64,000 bases of DNA, from positions 186,001-250,000 of the forward strand of contig CAJUPN010000001.1 of the NCBI GenBank assembly GCA_910588195.1. Reading direction: 5' to 3'. The translations under genes were made by a program, and so were the position numbers. Positions 1 through 9,067 of the stretch are shown piece after piece (positions within the stretch are counted from its first letter, which is position 1; each line of letters opens with the position of its first letter). The notes under the pieces were generated by a model. The model saw nothing but the letters and a program-made list of their open reading frames with translations. It ran no database searches and was not told the DNA's origin. The stretch is from an uncultured Bacilli bacterium. GTDB taxonomy: Bacteria; Bacillota_I; Bacilli_A; RF39; UBA660.

Positions 1-2
1 TA

Positions 3-932
3 AATGGTAATTTATCAGTATCAGCAATGTTGATAATCTATAATTATTCACCAAAGATTATGAATTTATCCTCACATTTTGAAAGACTTATTGAATGTAT
101 TAATGAATTTAATTTATCAGCAAGTAGAATATTCGGAGTACTAGTGGAAGAAGAGTTTCATAAAGAATCTTTTGGCACTATGAGTGTTAAAAAATTAAAT
201 GGTAATATTGTTTTTGATAAAGTATCCTTTTCTTATGATGATGAACAAAGCGTATTAAAAAATATGAGTTTTGAAGTTGAAGCTAATAAGACGGTGGCAT
301 TCGTAGGTAAAAGTGGTGCAGGGAAGACAACAATATTTAATTTAATAAGTAAACTTTATGATGCAGATAGTGGAGAAATAATTTTAGATAAATATAATAT
401 AAAAGATTTGGACCGTGATTCGATTCGTGGAAATTTGTCAATAATATCTCAAAATCCATATATTTATAATATGTCCATTAGAGAGAATCTTCAAATTATA
501 AAAACTGATGCAACAGAAAAAGATATAAAGAAAGCTTGTAAAATGGCTTGCTTACATGACTTTGTAATGACCTTAAAAGATGGTTATGATACTATTGTAG
601 GTGAAGGTGGCGTAACCTTATCTGGTGGGCAAAAGCAAAGACTTGCAATTGCTCGTGCCTTTTTACTTAAAACTAAAATAATTTTGTTTGATGAAGCAAC
701 TTCAGCTTTAGATAATGAGACTCAAAAAGAGATTACTAAGGCTATTGAAAATATGAAGGGAGATTATACAGTTTTAATAATTGCCCATCGATTATCAACT
801 GTTCAAAATGCGGATAAAATATTTGTCATTGATAATGGTAAAGTTGTAGATTCTGGTACAAGAAATTATTTGCTTAAGAATTGTAAAGTATTTAAAAAGC
901 TTTATGAAACAGAACTAGAAGATGAAAATTAA
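3..932 (+). CDS. ABC exporter, ATP-binding half (5' end outside window)
   Basis: The reading frame is open to the left edge, so this is the C-terminal ~309 residues of a larger fused permease/ATPase. The first ~50 residues are the end of the membrane domain and its helical connector. A complete nucleotide-binding domain follows: Walker A GKSGAGKT, signature LSGGQKQR, Walker B IILFDEATSALD and the H-loop histidine in IIAHRLST. This architecture is the ABCB/MsbA-like exporter type, which pumps lipids, peptides or drugs out using ATP. The substrate cannot be told. The gene ends just before a hairpin terminator, so it is the last gene of its transcript. Confidence 0.93.
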   Translation, partial: NGNLSVSAMLIIYNYSPKIMNLSSHFERLIECINEFNLSASRIFGVLVEEEFHKESFGTMSVKKLNGNIVFDKVSFSYDDEQSVLKNMSFEVEANKTVAFVGKSGAGKTTIFNLISKLYDADSGEIILDKYNIKDLDRDSIRGNLSIISQNPYIYNMSIRENLQIIKTDATEKDIKKACKMACLHDFVMTLKDGYDTIVGEGGVTLSGGQKQRLAIARAFLLKTKIILFDEATSALDNETQKEITKAIENMKGDYTVLIIAHRLSTVQNADKIFVIDNGKVVDSGTRNYLLKNCKVFKKLYETELEDEN

Positions 933-956
933 AACACGAACTATTCGTGTTTTTTA
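931..956 (+). terminator. Rho-independent terminator after the ABC exporter
   Basis: An AACACGAA / TTCGTGTT stem with a short CTA loop is followed by a T-rich run directly after the exporter stop codon. Confidence 0.85.
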
Positions 957-978
957 TGTAAAATAAAAGGTGTCTAGT

Positions 979-1020
979 ATGATAAAAAAAGCCAAATTTC
1001 TTGCATACACTAAAGGATGA
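979..1020 (+). CDS. Possible 13-codon leader ORF ahead of the surface protein gene
   Basis: An ATG preceded by AAGGTG starts a 13-codon ORF beginning MIKKA and ending at TGA. The same start, the same run of seven A after ATGAT and the same 63-bp distance to the main gene recur at 3711. After the A run it is the +1 frame, not the ORF frame, that is conserved between the two loci and joins the main gene. It could be a leader peptide, a slippage site giving an N-terminally extended protein, or a decayed start. Confidence 0.3.
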   Translation: MIKKAKFLAYTKG

Positions 1021-1063
1021 TGATATAAGTGTATTAGAATATAAAAATAGATGGAGAATATTT

Positions 1064-2797
1064 ATGGATAATAAAAAAAGAAATATTGTACTTACACTTA
1101 TTGTTTTATTAGCAATCGGCTTTGCAAGTGTTTCATCAGTCTTAGTAATAAATGGCTTACTTGCAATAGGAGAAAATAGTGAGGATTTTAAAATTATATT
1201 TACAAGTGCAAGTATAGATGGAACACAGAGAAATGATGTAATAAGCGAAAGCAAAACAGCAATATCTTATGAAACGAAAGTGTTATCTTTAATTGATGAA
1301 GAGTCAACTTTAGAATATGAGGCAACAAATACAAGTAGAAACTATGATGCCGATGTACAAATAGTATGTAACATTGTAGATGAAGATGAAAACATCATAG
1401 AAGGTGAAAATGAATATGTTGATATGACATATGCACCAAAGAGTATGGAACTATTAGCAGGAGAAACTAAACAAGGCTCAATAACTGCAAAACTAAAAAA
1501 AGCAGTAACAGAACCAATGGATATACATATTAAATGTACTTTAAATGGAACACCAAAAGAAAGAGATGAATTACCAACAACGACAACAACATCGAAAGTT
1601 GAAGAAGGTGAACCAAATTTTCCAGAGCCAGATCTTGGTAATGATAAATTAATCCCTATAAATTTAGCGAATGATGGGACAGTAACTGTAGCAAATACGG
1701 AAGAAGAATGGTATGATTACGATAATAAAGAGTGGGCAAATGCTATAATACTAATAGATTCTCCGAGCAAAATTTATAACGTTGGTGATGTAGTGTTGGA
1801 AGATGATATTGAGTCATACTTTGTTTGGATACCAAGATATAGATATCAAATATTTGATGATGGAAATTATACAGAAGCAATAAATGATATACCAATAGAA
1901 AATGGAAAAGAAATACAAATTGAATTTGAAACAAACGATGTAACACCATCAACTGGAAGTACAAAAGGTTCATGGTTAACTCACCCTGCATTTACTAATT
2001 TTAATGTAAATGGTTTATGGGTAGGGAAGTTTGAAACCGGATATGATTATGAATTGGGTGGAAGTCTAAATTGGATTCAGCCAGATAGGGTTTTAATAAA
2101 GCCAAATGTTCGATCATGGAAAAAAATTGCTATAAAAAACATATTTATGACAGCATATAATTATGAACGAGATTTAGATTCCCATATGATGAAAAATACT
2201 GAATGGGGTGCTGCTGCATATCTTTCCCATTCTAAATATGGAATAAATACAGAAGTAAGAATAAATAATAATTCAAATTATTTAACGGGATATGCTGGAT
2301 TTGAAAAAGATGCGGCATCAAGTACTGATGAAAGTAAAACACTTCCATATAATACAGAAACTGGTTATCTTGCGAGTACAACAGGAAATATAACAGGAAT
2401 ATATGATATGAGTGGAGGGGTAGAAGAATATGTGGCTGGATATAAATCAGGTCAGTTTTGTGCATCAGGATATTGTTCTGGATTTACTGCGGAAGATATG
2501 ACTACATATGAAAAATATATAGATGCATATTCTAGTGAATCAACTCTGGCTTCATGGAATAATAGAATATTAGGAGATGCGACAGGGGAGATGGGACATT
2601 TCTATAGTTATAAAGGGTACTATAAAAATAGTTGGTATAATGATAATTCTTCTTTTTTGAATACGTCCAGTATATGGTTTACGCGAGGAGGAATGTGTGG
2701 AATGCAGGAGCGTGCAGGTCAGTTTTGTTTTAGAGTGAACTTAGGAAAAGATTACGATCAAATAGGATTCCGTGTTGTTCTTGCTCCAACTAATTAA
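1064..2797 (+). CDS. Surface protein: shared N-terminal anchor module plus lectin-like (FGE/DGR-target-like) C-terminus
   Basis: Start chosen at 1064 because GGAG lies seven bases upstream; the frame can be extended to a TTG at 1001. The 577-residue product begins with a basic stretch and one hydrophobic segment (about residues 7-28) ending in VLVINGLLAIG, then a beta-rich domain to about residue 175 containing NTSRNYDADV. This module recurs at 3796, 10182, 15697, 35922 and, broken, at 38236. A threonine-rich linker leads to a C-terminal domain with GIYDMSGGVEEYV, ILGDATGEM, FTRGG and IGFRVVL. That is the pattern of formylglycine-generating-enzyme-like C-type-lectin folds, which serve as ligand-binding ends of many retroelement-diversified proteins. 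It probably acts at the cell surface in binding; no enzyme activity is implied. Confidence 0.75.
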   Translation: MDNKKRNIVLTLIVLLAIGFASVSSVLVINGLLAIGENSEDFKIIFTSASIDGTQRNDVISESKTAISYETKVLSLIDEESTLEYEATNTSRNYDADVQIVCNIVDEDENIIEGENEYVDMTYAPKSMELLAGETKQGSITAKLKKAVTEPMDIHIKCTLNGTPKERDELPTTTTTSKVEEGEPNFPEPDLGNDKLIPINLANDGTVTVANTEEEWYDYDNKEWANAIILIDSPSKIYNVGDVVLEDDIESYFVWIPRYRYQIFDDGNYTEAINDIPIENGKEIQIEFETNDVTPSTGSTKGSWLTHPAFTNFNVNGLWVGKFETGYDYELGGSLNWIQPDRVLIKPNVRSWKKIAIKNIFMTAYNYERDLDSHMMKNTEWGAAAYLSHSKYGINTEVRINNNSNYLTGYAGFEKDAASSTDESKTLPYNTETGYLASTTGNITGIYDMSGGVEEYVAGYKSGQFCASGYCSGFTAEDMTTYEKYIDAYSSESTLASWNNRILGDATGEMGHFYSYKGYYKNSWYNDNSSFLNTSSIWFTRGGMCGMQERAGQFCFRVNLGKDYDQIGFRVVLAPTN

Positions 2798-3106
2798 AAA
2801 AATAGTACAAAGCAATTTAGAGACAACGGAAAACTTGTGACTCTAGATAATCTAGTGTGGGATAACAAAACGCGTTATCTCCTTTTTTAATTGTTAAAAC
2901 ATATAACCAAAAAGAAAAAATAGTTTGATATAATAAAAAATGAATAATGTGAAAGCAATTAAAAGTTAGGTATGTTTTGAATGAAAAAAAGTGTATCAAT
3001 CAAAAAATAATCTTGGGATTCATGGCAATAAGACTAGCAGGAGTGATTCAAATATAAGTTTTGAACTTTATTCTCTTTAGAATAAAATGAAGATTGGAGG
3101 AAACTG
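2798..3106 (+). terminator. Intergenic region with a terminator hairpin at 2859-2889
   Basis: This 309-bp gap holds a GGATAAC / GTTATC hairpin followed by CCTTTTTT at 2859-2889, which would end the surface protein transcript. The rest is A+T-rich with no convincing ORF. GGAGG at the right end is the ribosome binding site of the next gene. Confidence 0.6.
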
Positions 3107-3700
3107 ATGGATACCAAATTAATTAAAAATGATACTGAAATCAATAATGTATTTGATAATATCAAAGAATTAGTAATTAGTAGTAGGAATAAAGTATACA
3201 GTGCTGTAAATACTGAAATGCTTAAGTTATATTGGAATATAGGGAAATCTATTATGGAAATACAACAAAGCGATGAAAGAGCAAGTTATGGTAATGCAGC
3301 ACTTGATAAACTATCACAAAAATTAACTAAAGAATTTGGCAAAGGTTTTTCTAAAAGAAACTTGGAGAGAATGAGAAAATTTTATAAATACTTTCCAATT
3401 GCGACAACAGTGTCGTCGCAATTGAGTTGGTCTCACTATCTTGAGTTAATAAAAATAGAAGAAGATAATAAAAGAAATTTTTACTTAAATGAATGTATTA
3501 ATACTAGATATAAAAGATTTTTTAATAGAAAATACTTAAGTAAGTATGAAAAAAAGCTTATACAACAGCAGCTGTTTATGGAAAATATAAATATAAAAGT
3601 TGATTTAATAAATCGAAAGATAAAATTACCAAAGTTAAAATGGATTAAGATGAGAGAATATAGAAATATAAAAAAGATAGATGGAAAATTTGTCCTATAA
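3107..3700 (+). pseudogene. DUF1016 (YhcG-like) N-terminal domain, truncated
   Basis: A perfect GGAGG sits upstream of the ATG. Residues ~10-130 match the DUF1016 N-terminal domain: LYWNIGKSI, FGKGFSKRNLERMRKFY, and SQLSWSHYLELIKIE followed by KRNFYLNECI. Full-length YhcG-type proteins are around 340 residues and carry a PDDEXK nuclease-like domain after this point. Here the last ~65 residues are a lysine/isoleucine-rich sequence with no recognisable nuclease motif. It is therefore either a domain-only protein or, more likely, a gene that lost its 3' half. A second, more decayed relative lies at 5467-5654. Confidence 0.6.
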
Positions 3701-3710
3701 GGTGTATAGT

Positions 3711-3776
3711 ATGATAAAAAAAGCCGGATTTCTTGAATACATTAACGAAAAATGGTATAAATGTATTAGGTTATAA
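3711..3776 (+). CDS. Possible 21-codon leader ORF ahead of the BspA-like gene
   Basis: ATG preceded by AAGGTG starts an ORF beginning MIKKAGFLEY and stopping at TAA, 19 bp before the main start at 3796. It parallels the short ORF at 979, including the run of seven A. Dropping one A from that run would join its start to the downstream frame, which is conserved between the two loci (VLxYKNRWRxFMDN). Its function is unknown and it may not be translated. Confidence 0.3.
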   Translation: MIKKAGFLEYINEKWYKCIRL

Positions 3777-3795
3777 AAATAGATGGAGGTTATTT

Positions 3796-5319
3796 ATGGA
3801 TAATAATAAAAAAAGAAATATTGTACTTACACTTGTTGTTTTATTAGCAATTGGATTTGCTTCTGTTTCAACAACACTTGTAATAAATGGATTATTAGCA
3901 ATCGGAGAAAACAGTGATGATTTTAAAATCATATTTTCAAGTGCAACTATTGATGGAATAAGAAAAGATGAAGTAATCAGTGAAAGTAAAACAGAAATAA
4001 GTTATGAAACAAAAGTGTTATCACTAATAGATGAAGAATCAACTTTAGAATATGAAGCTACAAACACTTCAAGAAACTATGATGCCGATGTACAAATAGT
4101 ATGTAATATAGTAGATGAAAGTGAAAATATTATAGAAGGTGAAAATGAGTATGTTGATATGACTTATACACCAGAGAGTATGTCACTTTTAGCTGGAGAA
4201 ACAAAACAAGGATCAATTACAGCTAAACTAAAAAAAGCAGTAACTGAACCCATGGATATAAATATTAAATGCACATTAACTGGAACACCAAAAGAAAGAG
4301 ATGAGTTAGGAGAAGAACCTTCTGATCCTAACAAATTGGGCGGTACATTGATGGTAGTGTCTGAAAATGATGGTTGGACTGATGATGCTAAAACAAAGAT
4401 ATGGAATTCTAATTTTAGAGAGAATATAAAAAAGATAGTATTTGAAAATACATTGACTGATCATTCAACATCTTCTTGGTTAACATTCGATATATCTGAA
4501 AATCAAGATAAAAGTGTTATGGCATACTTGGTTCCGAATGAAGAGGACTCAACAAAATATACCGCATATATCAATTCGGATGGTAAAATAGTTGCAAATC
4601 CTAATAGTTCTTTACTTTTTGGTAATTTTTATAGTTTATCAGAAATAGAAAATTTAAAATATTTAGATACGAGCAAAGTTACTAATATGGATAGCATGTT
4701 TAATGTTTGTAGGAGTTTAGTATCATTGGATTTAAGTAGCTTTGATACAAGTAAAGTGACAAATATGAGTGGTATGTTTGGAGTTTCTAATTCATTAGAA
4801 ACATTAAATTTAAGCAGTTTTGATACGAGTAATGTTACTGATATGTCCTATATGTTTAATGGATGTAACGCATTAAAAAATGTTGGGTTTAGTAACTTTA
4901 ACACATCTAACGTGGTAGAAATACGTAGTATGTTTTATGGCTGCAATTCTCTTACGACTCTTGATTTAAGTTCTTTTAACACCGAGAGAGTAACAAGCAT
5001 GGAAACTATGTTTACTGGTTGTAACAGTTTAACCGAATTAATTATAAGCAACTTTAATACAAGCAATGTAACAAATATGGAAGGATTGTTTAATCGTTGC
5101 AGTAGTTTAACAACATTAGATATAAGTAGTTTTGACATTAGTAAAGTGACAAATTTGTGGGTTTTATTTAATGAGTGCAAAGATGAATTAATTGTAACAG
5201 TAAAAGATGAGGCAACTCAAAATAAAATACTATCTTTATCTAGTGACTATAATTCATGGTTCCATGGTTATTGTAGACCAGCAGCATGGACAACTGATAA
5301 TGTTATAATCAAATATTAA
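3796..5319 (+). CDS. BspA-type leucine-rich-repeat surface protein on the shared anchor module
   Basis: The start follows GGAGG with six bases spacing; 507 residues. Residues 1-~180 are the shared anchor module: hydrophobic segment, LVINGLLAIGENSDDF, NTSRNYDADV and ETKQGSITAKLKKAV. The C-terminal half is a run of ~23-residue DUF285/BspA-like repeats built on LDLSSFDTSKVTNMSGMF, capped by RPAAWTTDNVII. BspA-like repeats are known in surface proteins of mucosal bacteria and bind host or bacterial ligands, so an adhesin role is a reasonable inference. There is no LPXTG motif, so anchoring would rest on the N-terminal hydrophobic segment. The closest relative in the window is at 15697. Confidence 0.85.
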   Translation: MDNNKKRNIVLTLVVLLAIGFASVSTTLVINGLLAIGENSDDFKIIFSSATIDGIRKDEVISESKTEISYETKVLSLIDEESTLEYEATNTSRNYDADVQIVCNIVDESENIIEGENEYVDMTYTPESMSLLAGETKQGSITAKLKKAVTEPMDINIKCTLTGTPKERDELGEEPSDPNKLGGTLMVVSENDGWTDDAKTKIWNSNFRENIKKIVFENTLTDHSTSSWLTFDISENQDKSVMAYLVPNEEDSTKYTAYINSDGKIVANPNSSLLFGNFYSLSEIENLKYLDTSKVTNMDSMFNVCRSLVSLDLSSFDTSKVTNMSGMFGVSNSLETLNLSSFDTSNVTDMSYMFNGCNALKNVGFSNFNTSNVVEIRSMFYGCNSLTTLDLSSFNTERVTSMETMFTGCNSLTELIISNFNTSNVTNMEGLFNRCSSLTTLDISSFDISKVTNLWVLFNECKDELIVTVKDEATQNKILSLSSDYNSWFHGYCRPAAWTTDNVIIKY

Positions 5320-5352
5320 TTTATTGATCATGAATTTATAAAATTTTAATTG

Positions 5353-5382
5353 TGAGATAACAAAAAGTTATCTCATTTTTTG
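5353..5382 (+). terminator. Terminator after the BspA-like gene
   Basis: TGAGATAAC and GTTATCTCA form a nine-pair stem with a five-base loop followed by a run of T. Confidence 0.85.
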
Positions 5383-5457
5383 ATAGTATAATATCTCATC
5401 AAAAGAGAAAAAATTGACAGAGTTAAAAATGAACAATAAGATTAAAGCTATTAGATA

Positions 5458-5470
5458 GGGAATCTCATGA
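5458..5470 (+). repeat. Left copy of a 13-bp direct repeat flanking a DUF1016 relic
   Basis: GGGAATCTCATGA occurs here and again at 5692-5704, where it is the ribosome binding site and start codon of the regulator gene. The bases to the left are also similar (ATTAGA). The two copies bracket the relic at 5467-5654, as expected if the regulator's 5' end was duplicated when that DNA arrived or was rearranged. Confidence 0.6.
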
Positions 5471-5654
5471 TTAACTAATTTGGCAATTTTTTTAAAAGGA
5501 ACTTGGAACTATGATAAAATTTTATTTAATGTATCCAATTTGGCAGACAGTGTCTTCCAAATTAAGCCAGCCGCATTACCTTGAGTTAATAAAAATAGAA
5601 GAAAATAATAAAAGAAATTTTTTACTTAGTATTAGCATCACTAATACCTACTAG
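5467..5654 (+). pseudogene. Remnant of a second DUF1016 gene
   Basis: From 5532 the frame reads YPIWQTVSSKLS, then PHYLELIKIEENNKRNF, closely matching residues ~100-125 of the gene at 3107. To the left, across a one-base frame change near 5505, the DNA still matches its FGKGFSKRNLE segment. There is no start and the frame ends at 5654. Together with the terminator at 5353 and the direct repeat, this accounts for most of the 381-bp gap before the next gene. Confidence 0.7.
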
Positions 5655-5700
5655 TTTTATAAAAATTATGATATAATTACATTAGAATAGAGGGAATCTC

Positions 5701-7344
5701 ATGAATGAAAAAGGTTTAATTGAACAAGTCTTAAGAATAATTAATTCGAATTATAGCAATATATATGTTTTAGATATTGATTTAGATAAAGTATATGTTT
5801 TTGATTTTACTGTAGCTAATTCTTTAGTTATTAAAGAAACTTTATCGTATACAGATTTTATTGATATTGCTACTAAATTTGTTCATAAAGATGATGTAAG
5901 TGATTATTTTAATGCCCTTTCTTTAAATAAGTTAGTATCTGCTGCTATTAAGGGTAGTAGTGAAACAAAAGTAAAGTATCGTAGACTTTGTGAGACTGGT
6001 GAATATCGTTTCTTTGTTAATATTATTAATTATTTACCTTTTGAAGGACGTAAACTAATATTTATGATGAGTGAGGATATTAATGAGAGGCTTGTTGATT
6101 CTGAAGAAAATAATCTAAGACTTGAAAGTGAAGTTGTTAGTTATAAAAATAGAATTCAAAATGAAAGTCAATCAATCAGTGATGCAATAGTTAAGATTAA
6201 TGATCTTTTAGATAACACAGAAGGAGACAGTGTTTTAAGAACAGCTAATACTAAAGAATATATTAATTCAATATTTACAAGTGTAAGTGTTAATCATCCA
6301 GAACTTAACCAAGCTATTACAAATAAGGTGGTATCTACAAGTAACTATATAAAACCAAGTATCTTAATTGTTGATGATTCTACGATTATTAGAAATTCTT
6401 TAAAGAGAATATTTGAAAAAGATTATAATATTATAATGGCAAAAGATGGTAAAGAAGCCATCGATATAATAACAGCAAATGTTTTAGCTAAAGACAATAT
6501 AGATAAACAAAATATTGTTGGTATTTTATTAGATCTTATCATGCCAGTTAGTGATGGGTTTCAAGTATTAGATTTTTTAAAATCTTATAATTTATTAAGT
6601 CGCATACCTGTTGCTATTATTTCTGGTGATGAAACAAGAGATACAAGAAAAAGAGTTTATCAATATGATATTGTAGATATGCTTGAAAAACCTTTTAATA
6701 CTGATAATATACGTACTAGAATAAATAAAATTATTAGTTTATATTTATCAAGTAATAATTTACAGACTTTACTTGTAAATAATAAAAAAGATATTACAGG
6801 TGTTGAAAGTGATGTTAAACTTATAATAAGTAAGATTGTTGACAATATTATAAGTAATAATTATTCAATTAGATTAAAAAAGATGGCTAGTATAGTTTCT
6901 ACATCTTTACAAAATAATTATCCAAATTATAACTTAGATAATAAATATATTGATGCTATTGTAACAGGAATACCTTTTTATAATATTGGTGCAATTGCGA
7001 TAAAAGATGATACAGTAATTACAAGAAATAGTATGAAAGAAGAAATTGAATATGGTAAAAAAATTGCTTCTTTTGTAATTGAAGATAATTTCTCTCTTGA
7101 AATTGCCAAAAATATAATTATGTATAGTTGTGAGATGTATAATGGTTCTGGATATCCTGATGGAATTAAGGGGGAGAGTATTCCAATTGAAGCTCAAATA
7201 ACTAATTTGGTTGTTAGGTTATGTAGTGGAAGTAAGTCTGTTCAGACTTTAATAAAATATATTAATGAAGAAGGTAATGGTAAATACAATCCTGACTTGA
7301 TTGATATTATTAATTTAGAAAAAAAAGAGTTAAAGAAAATATAA
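5701..7344 (+). CDS. PAS-like / response-regulator receiver / degenerate HD-GYP protein
   Basis: 547 residues after AGAGGG. Residues ~1-140 look like a PAS-type sensor (FVHKDDVSDYF, then YRFFVNIINYLPF, then MMSEDINERL), followed by a short coiled region. Residues ~221-345 are a receiver domain with the acidic pair DD in IVDDST, phospho-acceptor Asp278 in LLDLIMP, and the lysine in LEKPF. Residues ~385-530 resemble HD-GYP: NGSGYPDGIKGESIP is preserved, but the HD pair is replaced (TGIPFYNIGAI where LHDIGKI is usual) and HHE is SCE. It is therefore probably not an active cyclic-di-GMP phosphodiesterase. A regulatory or ligand-sensing role is inferred. No partner kinase is nearby. Confidence 0.8.
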   Translation: MNEKGLIEQVLRIINSNYSNIYVLDIDLDKVYVFDFTVANSLVIKETLSYTDFIDIATKFVHKDDVSDYFNALSLNKLVSAAIKGSSETKVKYRRLCETGEYRFFVNIINYLPFEGRKLIFMMSEDINERLVDSEENNLRLESEVVSYKNRIQNESQSISDAIVKINDLLDNTEGDSVLRTANTKEYINSIFTSVSVNHPELNQAITNKVVSTSNYIKPSILIVDDSTIIRNSLKRIFEKDYNIIMAKDGKEAIDIITANVLAKDNIDKQNIVGILLDLIMPVSDGFQVLDFLKSYNLLSRIPVAIISGDETRDTRKRVYQYDIVDMLEKPFNTDNIRTRINKIISLYLSSNNLQTLLVNNKKDITGVESDVKLIISKIVDNIISNNYSIRLKKMASIVSTSLQNNYPNYNLDNKYIDAIVTGIPFYNIGAIAIKDDTVITRNSMKEEIEYGKKIASFVIEDNFSLEIAKNIIMYSCEMYNGSGYPDGIKGESIPIEAQITNLVVRLCSGSKSVQTLIKYINEEGNGKYNPDLIDIINLEKKELKKI

Positions 7345-7415
7345 TTGTTAAAAACATTGTTTTAAGTAGTTAGTTAAAATAATGTGTTATAATGATTGTG
7401 ATAGGAGAATTTATT

Positions 7416-7979
7416 ATGAGTAAAAAAGGAATAATTCAGAATGCTTTAATTATTGTACTGGGACTTGCTATTATTTCTATGTCAATTGGTTATGCAGCGT
7501 ATGATAAAGGTACAGTTATTAAGGGAAATTCTCAAAGTTTTGAAAAGGCAAACTGGGATGTTCATTTAGAACAACCAGTGAGAACTGTTAATAGTACTAT
7601 CTTAGATGAGAATATTATTAAAGCTCCAGTTGTTAATAAGTCAGGTACAGAGGTTAGTTTTTCTTTAAATATGACCCCAGGGAGTGTTTATGAGTTTACT
7701 GTAGATGTTAATAATGCTGGAACATTTGATTCCATGTTATCTAATTATGAGTTTACGGCTTATCAAGAAGGAATACCAGTTATATTTCTAGAACCAAAGG
7801 AGTTAAGTGACAGTTATATAACTTATGAAGTTATAGATTTTTTAGAAAATGAGATTTTAAATAAGGGAGAAATTAGTACAAAGAGAGTAAGAGTTTTAGC
7901 TAGTGATAAAGTTTTAGAAAATAACACAAATTTTAATTATGATTTTAAACTTAATGTTACTTATGTTCAAAAGAATTAA
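7416..7979 (+). CDS. Exported protein of the camelysin/alternate-signal type, uncharacterised
   Basis: The start at 7416 follows TAGGAG by seven bases. The 187-residue product has an N-terminal hydrophobic segment (about 6-25, ALIIVLGLAIISMSIGYAAY) and then a polar beta-rich body beginning GNSQSFEKANWDVHLE. The arrangement resembles camelysin/TasA-like exported proteins, whose beta-sandwich body follows such a segment directly. The similarity is in layout, not in a diagnostic motif. It is followed 20 bp later by a two-membrane-segment protein, and the two form an operon closed by the terminator at 9054. Confidence 0.55.
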   Translation: MSKKGIIQNALIIVLGLAIISMSIGYAAYDKGTVIKGNSQSFEKANWDVHLEQPVRTVNSTILDENIIKAPVVNKSGTEVSFSLNMTPGSVYEFTVDVNNAGTFDSMLSNYEFTAYQEGIPVIFLEPKELSDSYITYEVIDFLENEILNKGEISTKRVRVLASDKVLENNTNFNYDFKLNVTYVQKN

Positions 7980-7999
7980 TGAAGTTGTGGAGGTAATTC

Positions 8000-9067
8000 A
8001 TGAAAAAGACAAACAAAAAGATTTCCAATAAAGTTGTATATGCAATTTTGGTTACAATAGTATTTATACTTGGAGTTTTAGCCCAAATAGTTTTAAATAC
8101 AAGTATGAATAATGATGTTGTTGCATCTTTAGAATATATTGAGGATGCATCAGTTGGTTATCGTGTTTATTACTCAGAAAATCCTTTTTATACAGAACCT
8201 TATATTGAAGAAGGAAAGACATATATTCAAGAATATGTTGATAAAATAACTGCTGGTTTTTCTTATGAAGTTAATTATACTGATGATATAAAAAGAGGCG
8301 ATTATGAATATTATGTTCAAGCCAAACTTATTGCATATAATTCAGAAGATCCTTCTGAAGATTTGTGGACTAAAGAGTATAAATTGACTGATTTAGAATC
8401 TGTTAGTGTAAAAGATGACTCTAATTATCGTTTGTTTAAAAGTGTTGATGTAGATTATCAATTTTATAGAAGAGAGTTTTTAAACTATAAAAACAGTTTA
8501 GGTGTTAATGTTAATGCTAAGTTAGTTGTGGAAATGGTTATAAATAATCATGGAAGTTATCCAAATTTGGATGATTTTAAATATGGCTCATGGGTAAAAT
8601 TAGAGATGCCTTTAGATGATGCAACATTTAAAATTAAAACAAATTCAAGTGTAAATCAAGATACTCATAAAATAGTTAAGTTTAATGAGACAGATCATGA
8701 GGAATTATATATAAGAGTTATTGGTATATTGTTATTGATACTTTGTGGTTTTGCAGGTTTTGTTTTAGTTCTTTTTATAGTAATTAATAAGAATAAGCTT
8801 TCTTACTATGAAAGAGTATTAAGAAAAATATTAATAACCCATGATAGAATAATTGTTAATGTTGAAAAACTTCCAGTATTAGACAATGTAAGTGTTGTTG
8901 AAGTAACAGACTTTGATGAATTACTTGATGCTCAAGGTGAGGTTAGACTCCCAATTAATTTTAAGGAAGATAAAAAAAGGAAGATTGCGAAGTTTATTCT
9001 TATTAGTGACAATTTAGCTTGGGTATATACTTTAAGAGAGGGAGACTTAAATGAAGATACGAAATAA
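8000..9067 (+). CDS. Two-TM extracytoplasmic protein (DUF5305-like layout)
   Basis: 355 residues after GTGGAGG. One membrane segment lies at ~13-32 and a second at ~238-262 (YIRVIGILLLILCGFAGFVLVL). Between them is a ~200-residue outside domain rich in beta strands and tyrosines, and after them a ~90-residue inside tail. DUF5305 proteins, often found next to signal peptidases and exported beta-sandwich proteins, share this layout, but I see no signature that proves membership. With the exported protein upstream it could form a processing or assembly pair; that is inference. Confidence 0.5.
   Translation: MKKTNKKISNKVVYAILVTIVFILGVLAQIVLNTSMNNDVVASLEYIEDASVGYRVYYSENPFYTEPYIEEGKTYIQEYVDKITAGFSYEVNYTDDIKRGDYEYYVQAKLIAYNSEDPSEDLWTKEYKLTDLESVSVKDDSNYRLFKSVDVDYQFYRREFLNYKNSLGVNVNAKLVVEMVINNHGSYPNLDDFKYGSWVKLEMPLDDATFKIKTNSSVNQDTHKIVKFNETDHEELYIRVIGILLLILCGFAGFVLVLFIVINKNKLSYYERVLRKILITHDRIIVNVEKLPVLDNVSVVEVTDFDELLDAQGEVRLPINFKEDKKRKIAKFILISDNLAWVYTLREGDLNEDTK

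Noticed and set aside
4660..5170. Regular ~69-bp periodic similarity in the DNA, at first like a repeat array
   Set aside because: The period equals the 23-residue BspA protein repeat and the units differ at many codon positions; it is coding sequence, not CRISPR or satellite DNA.
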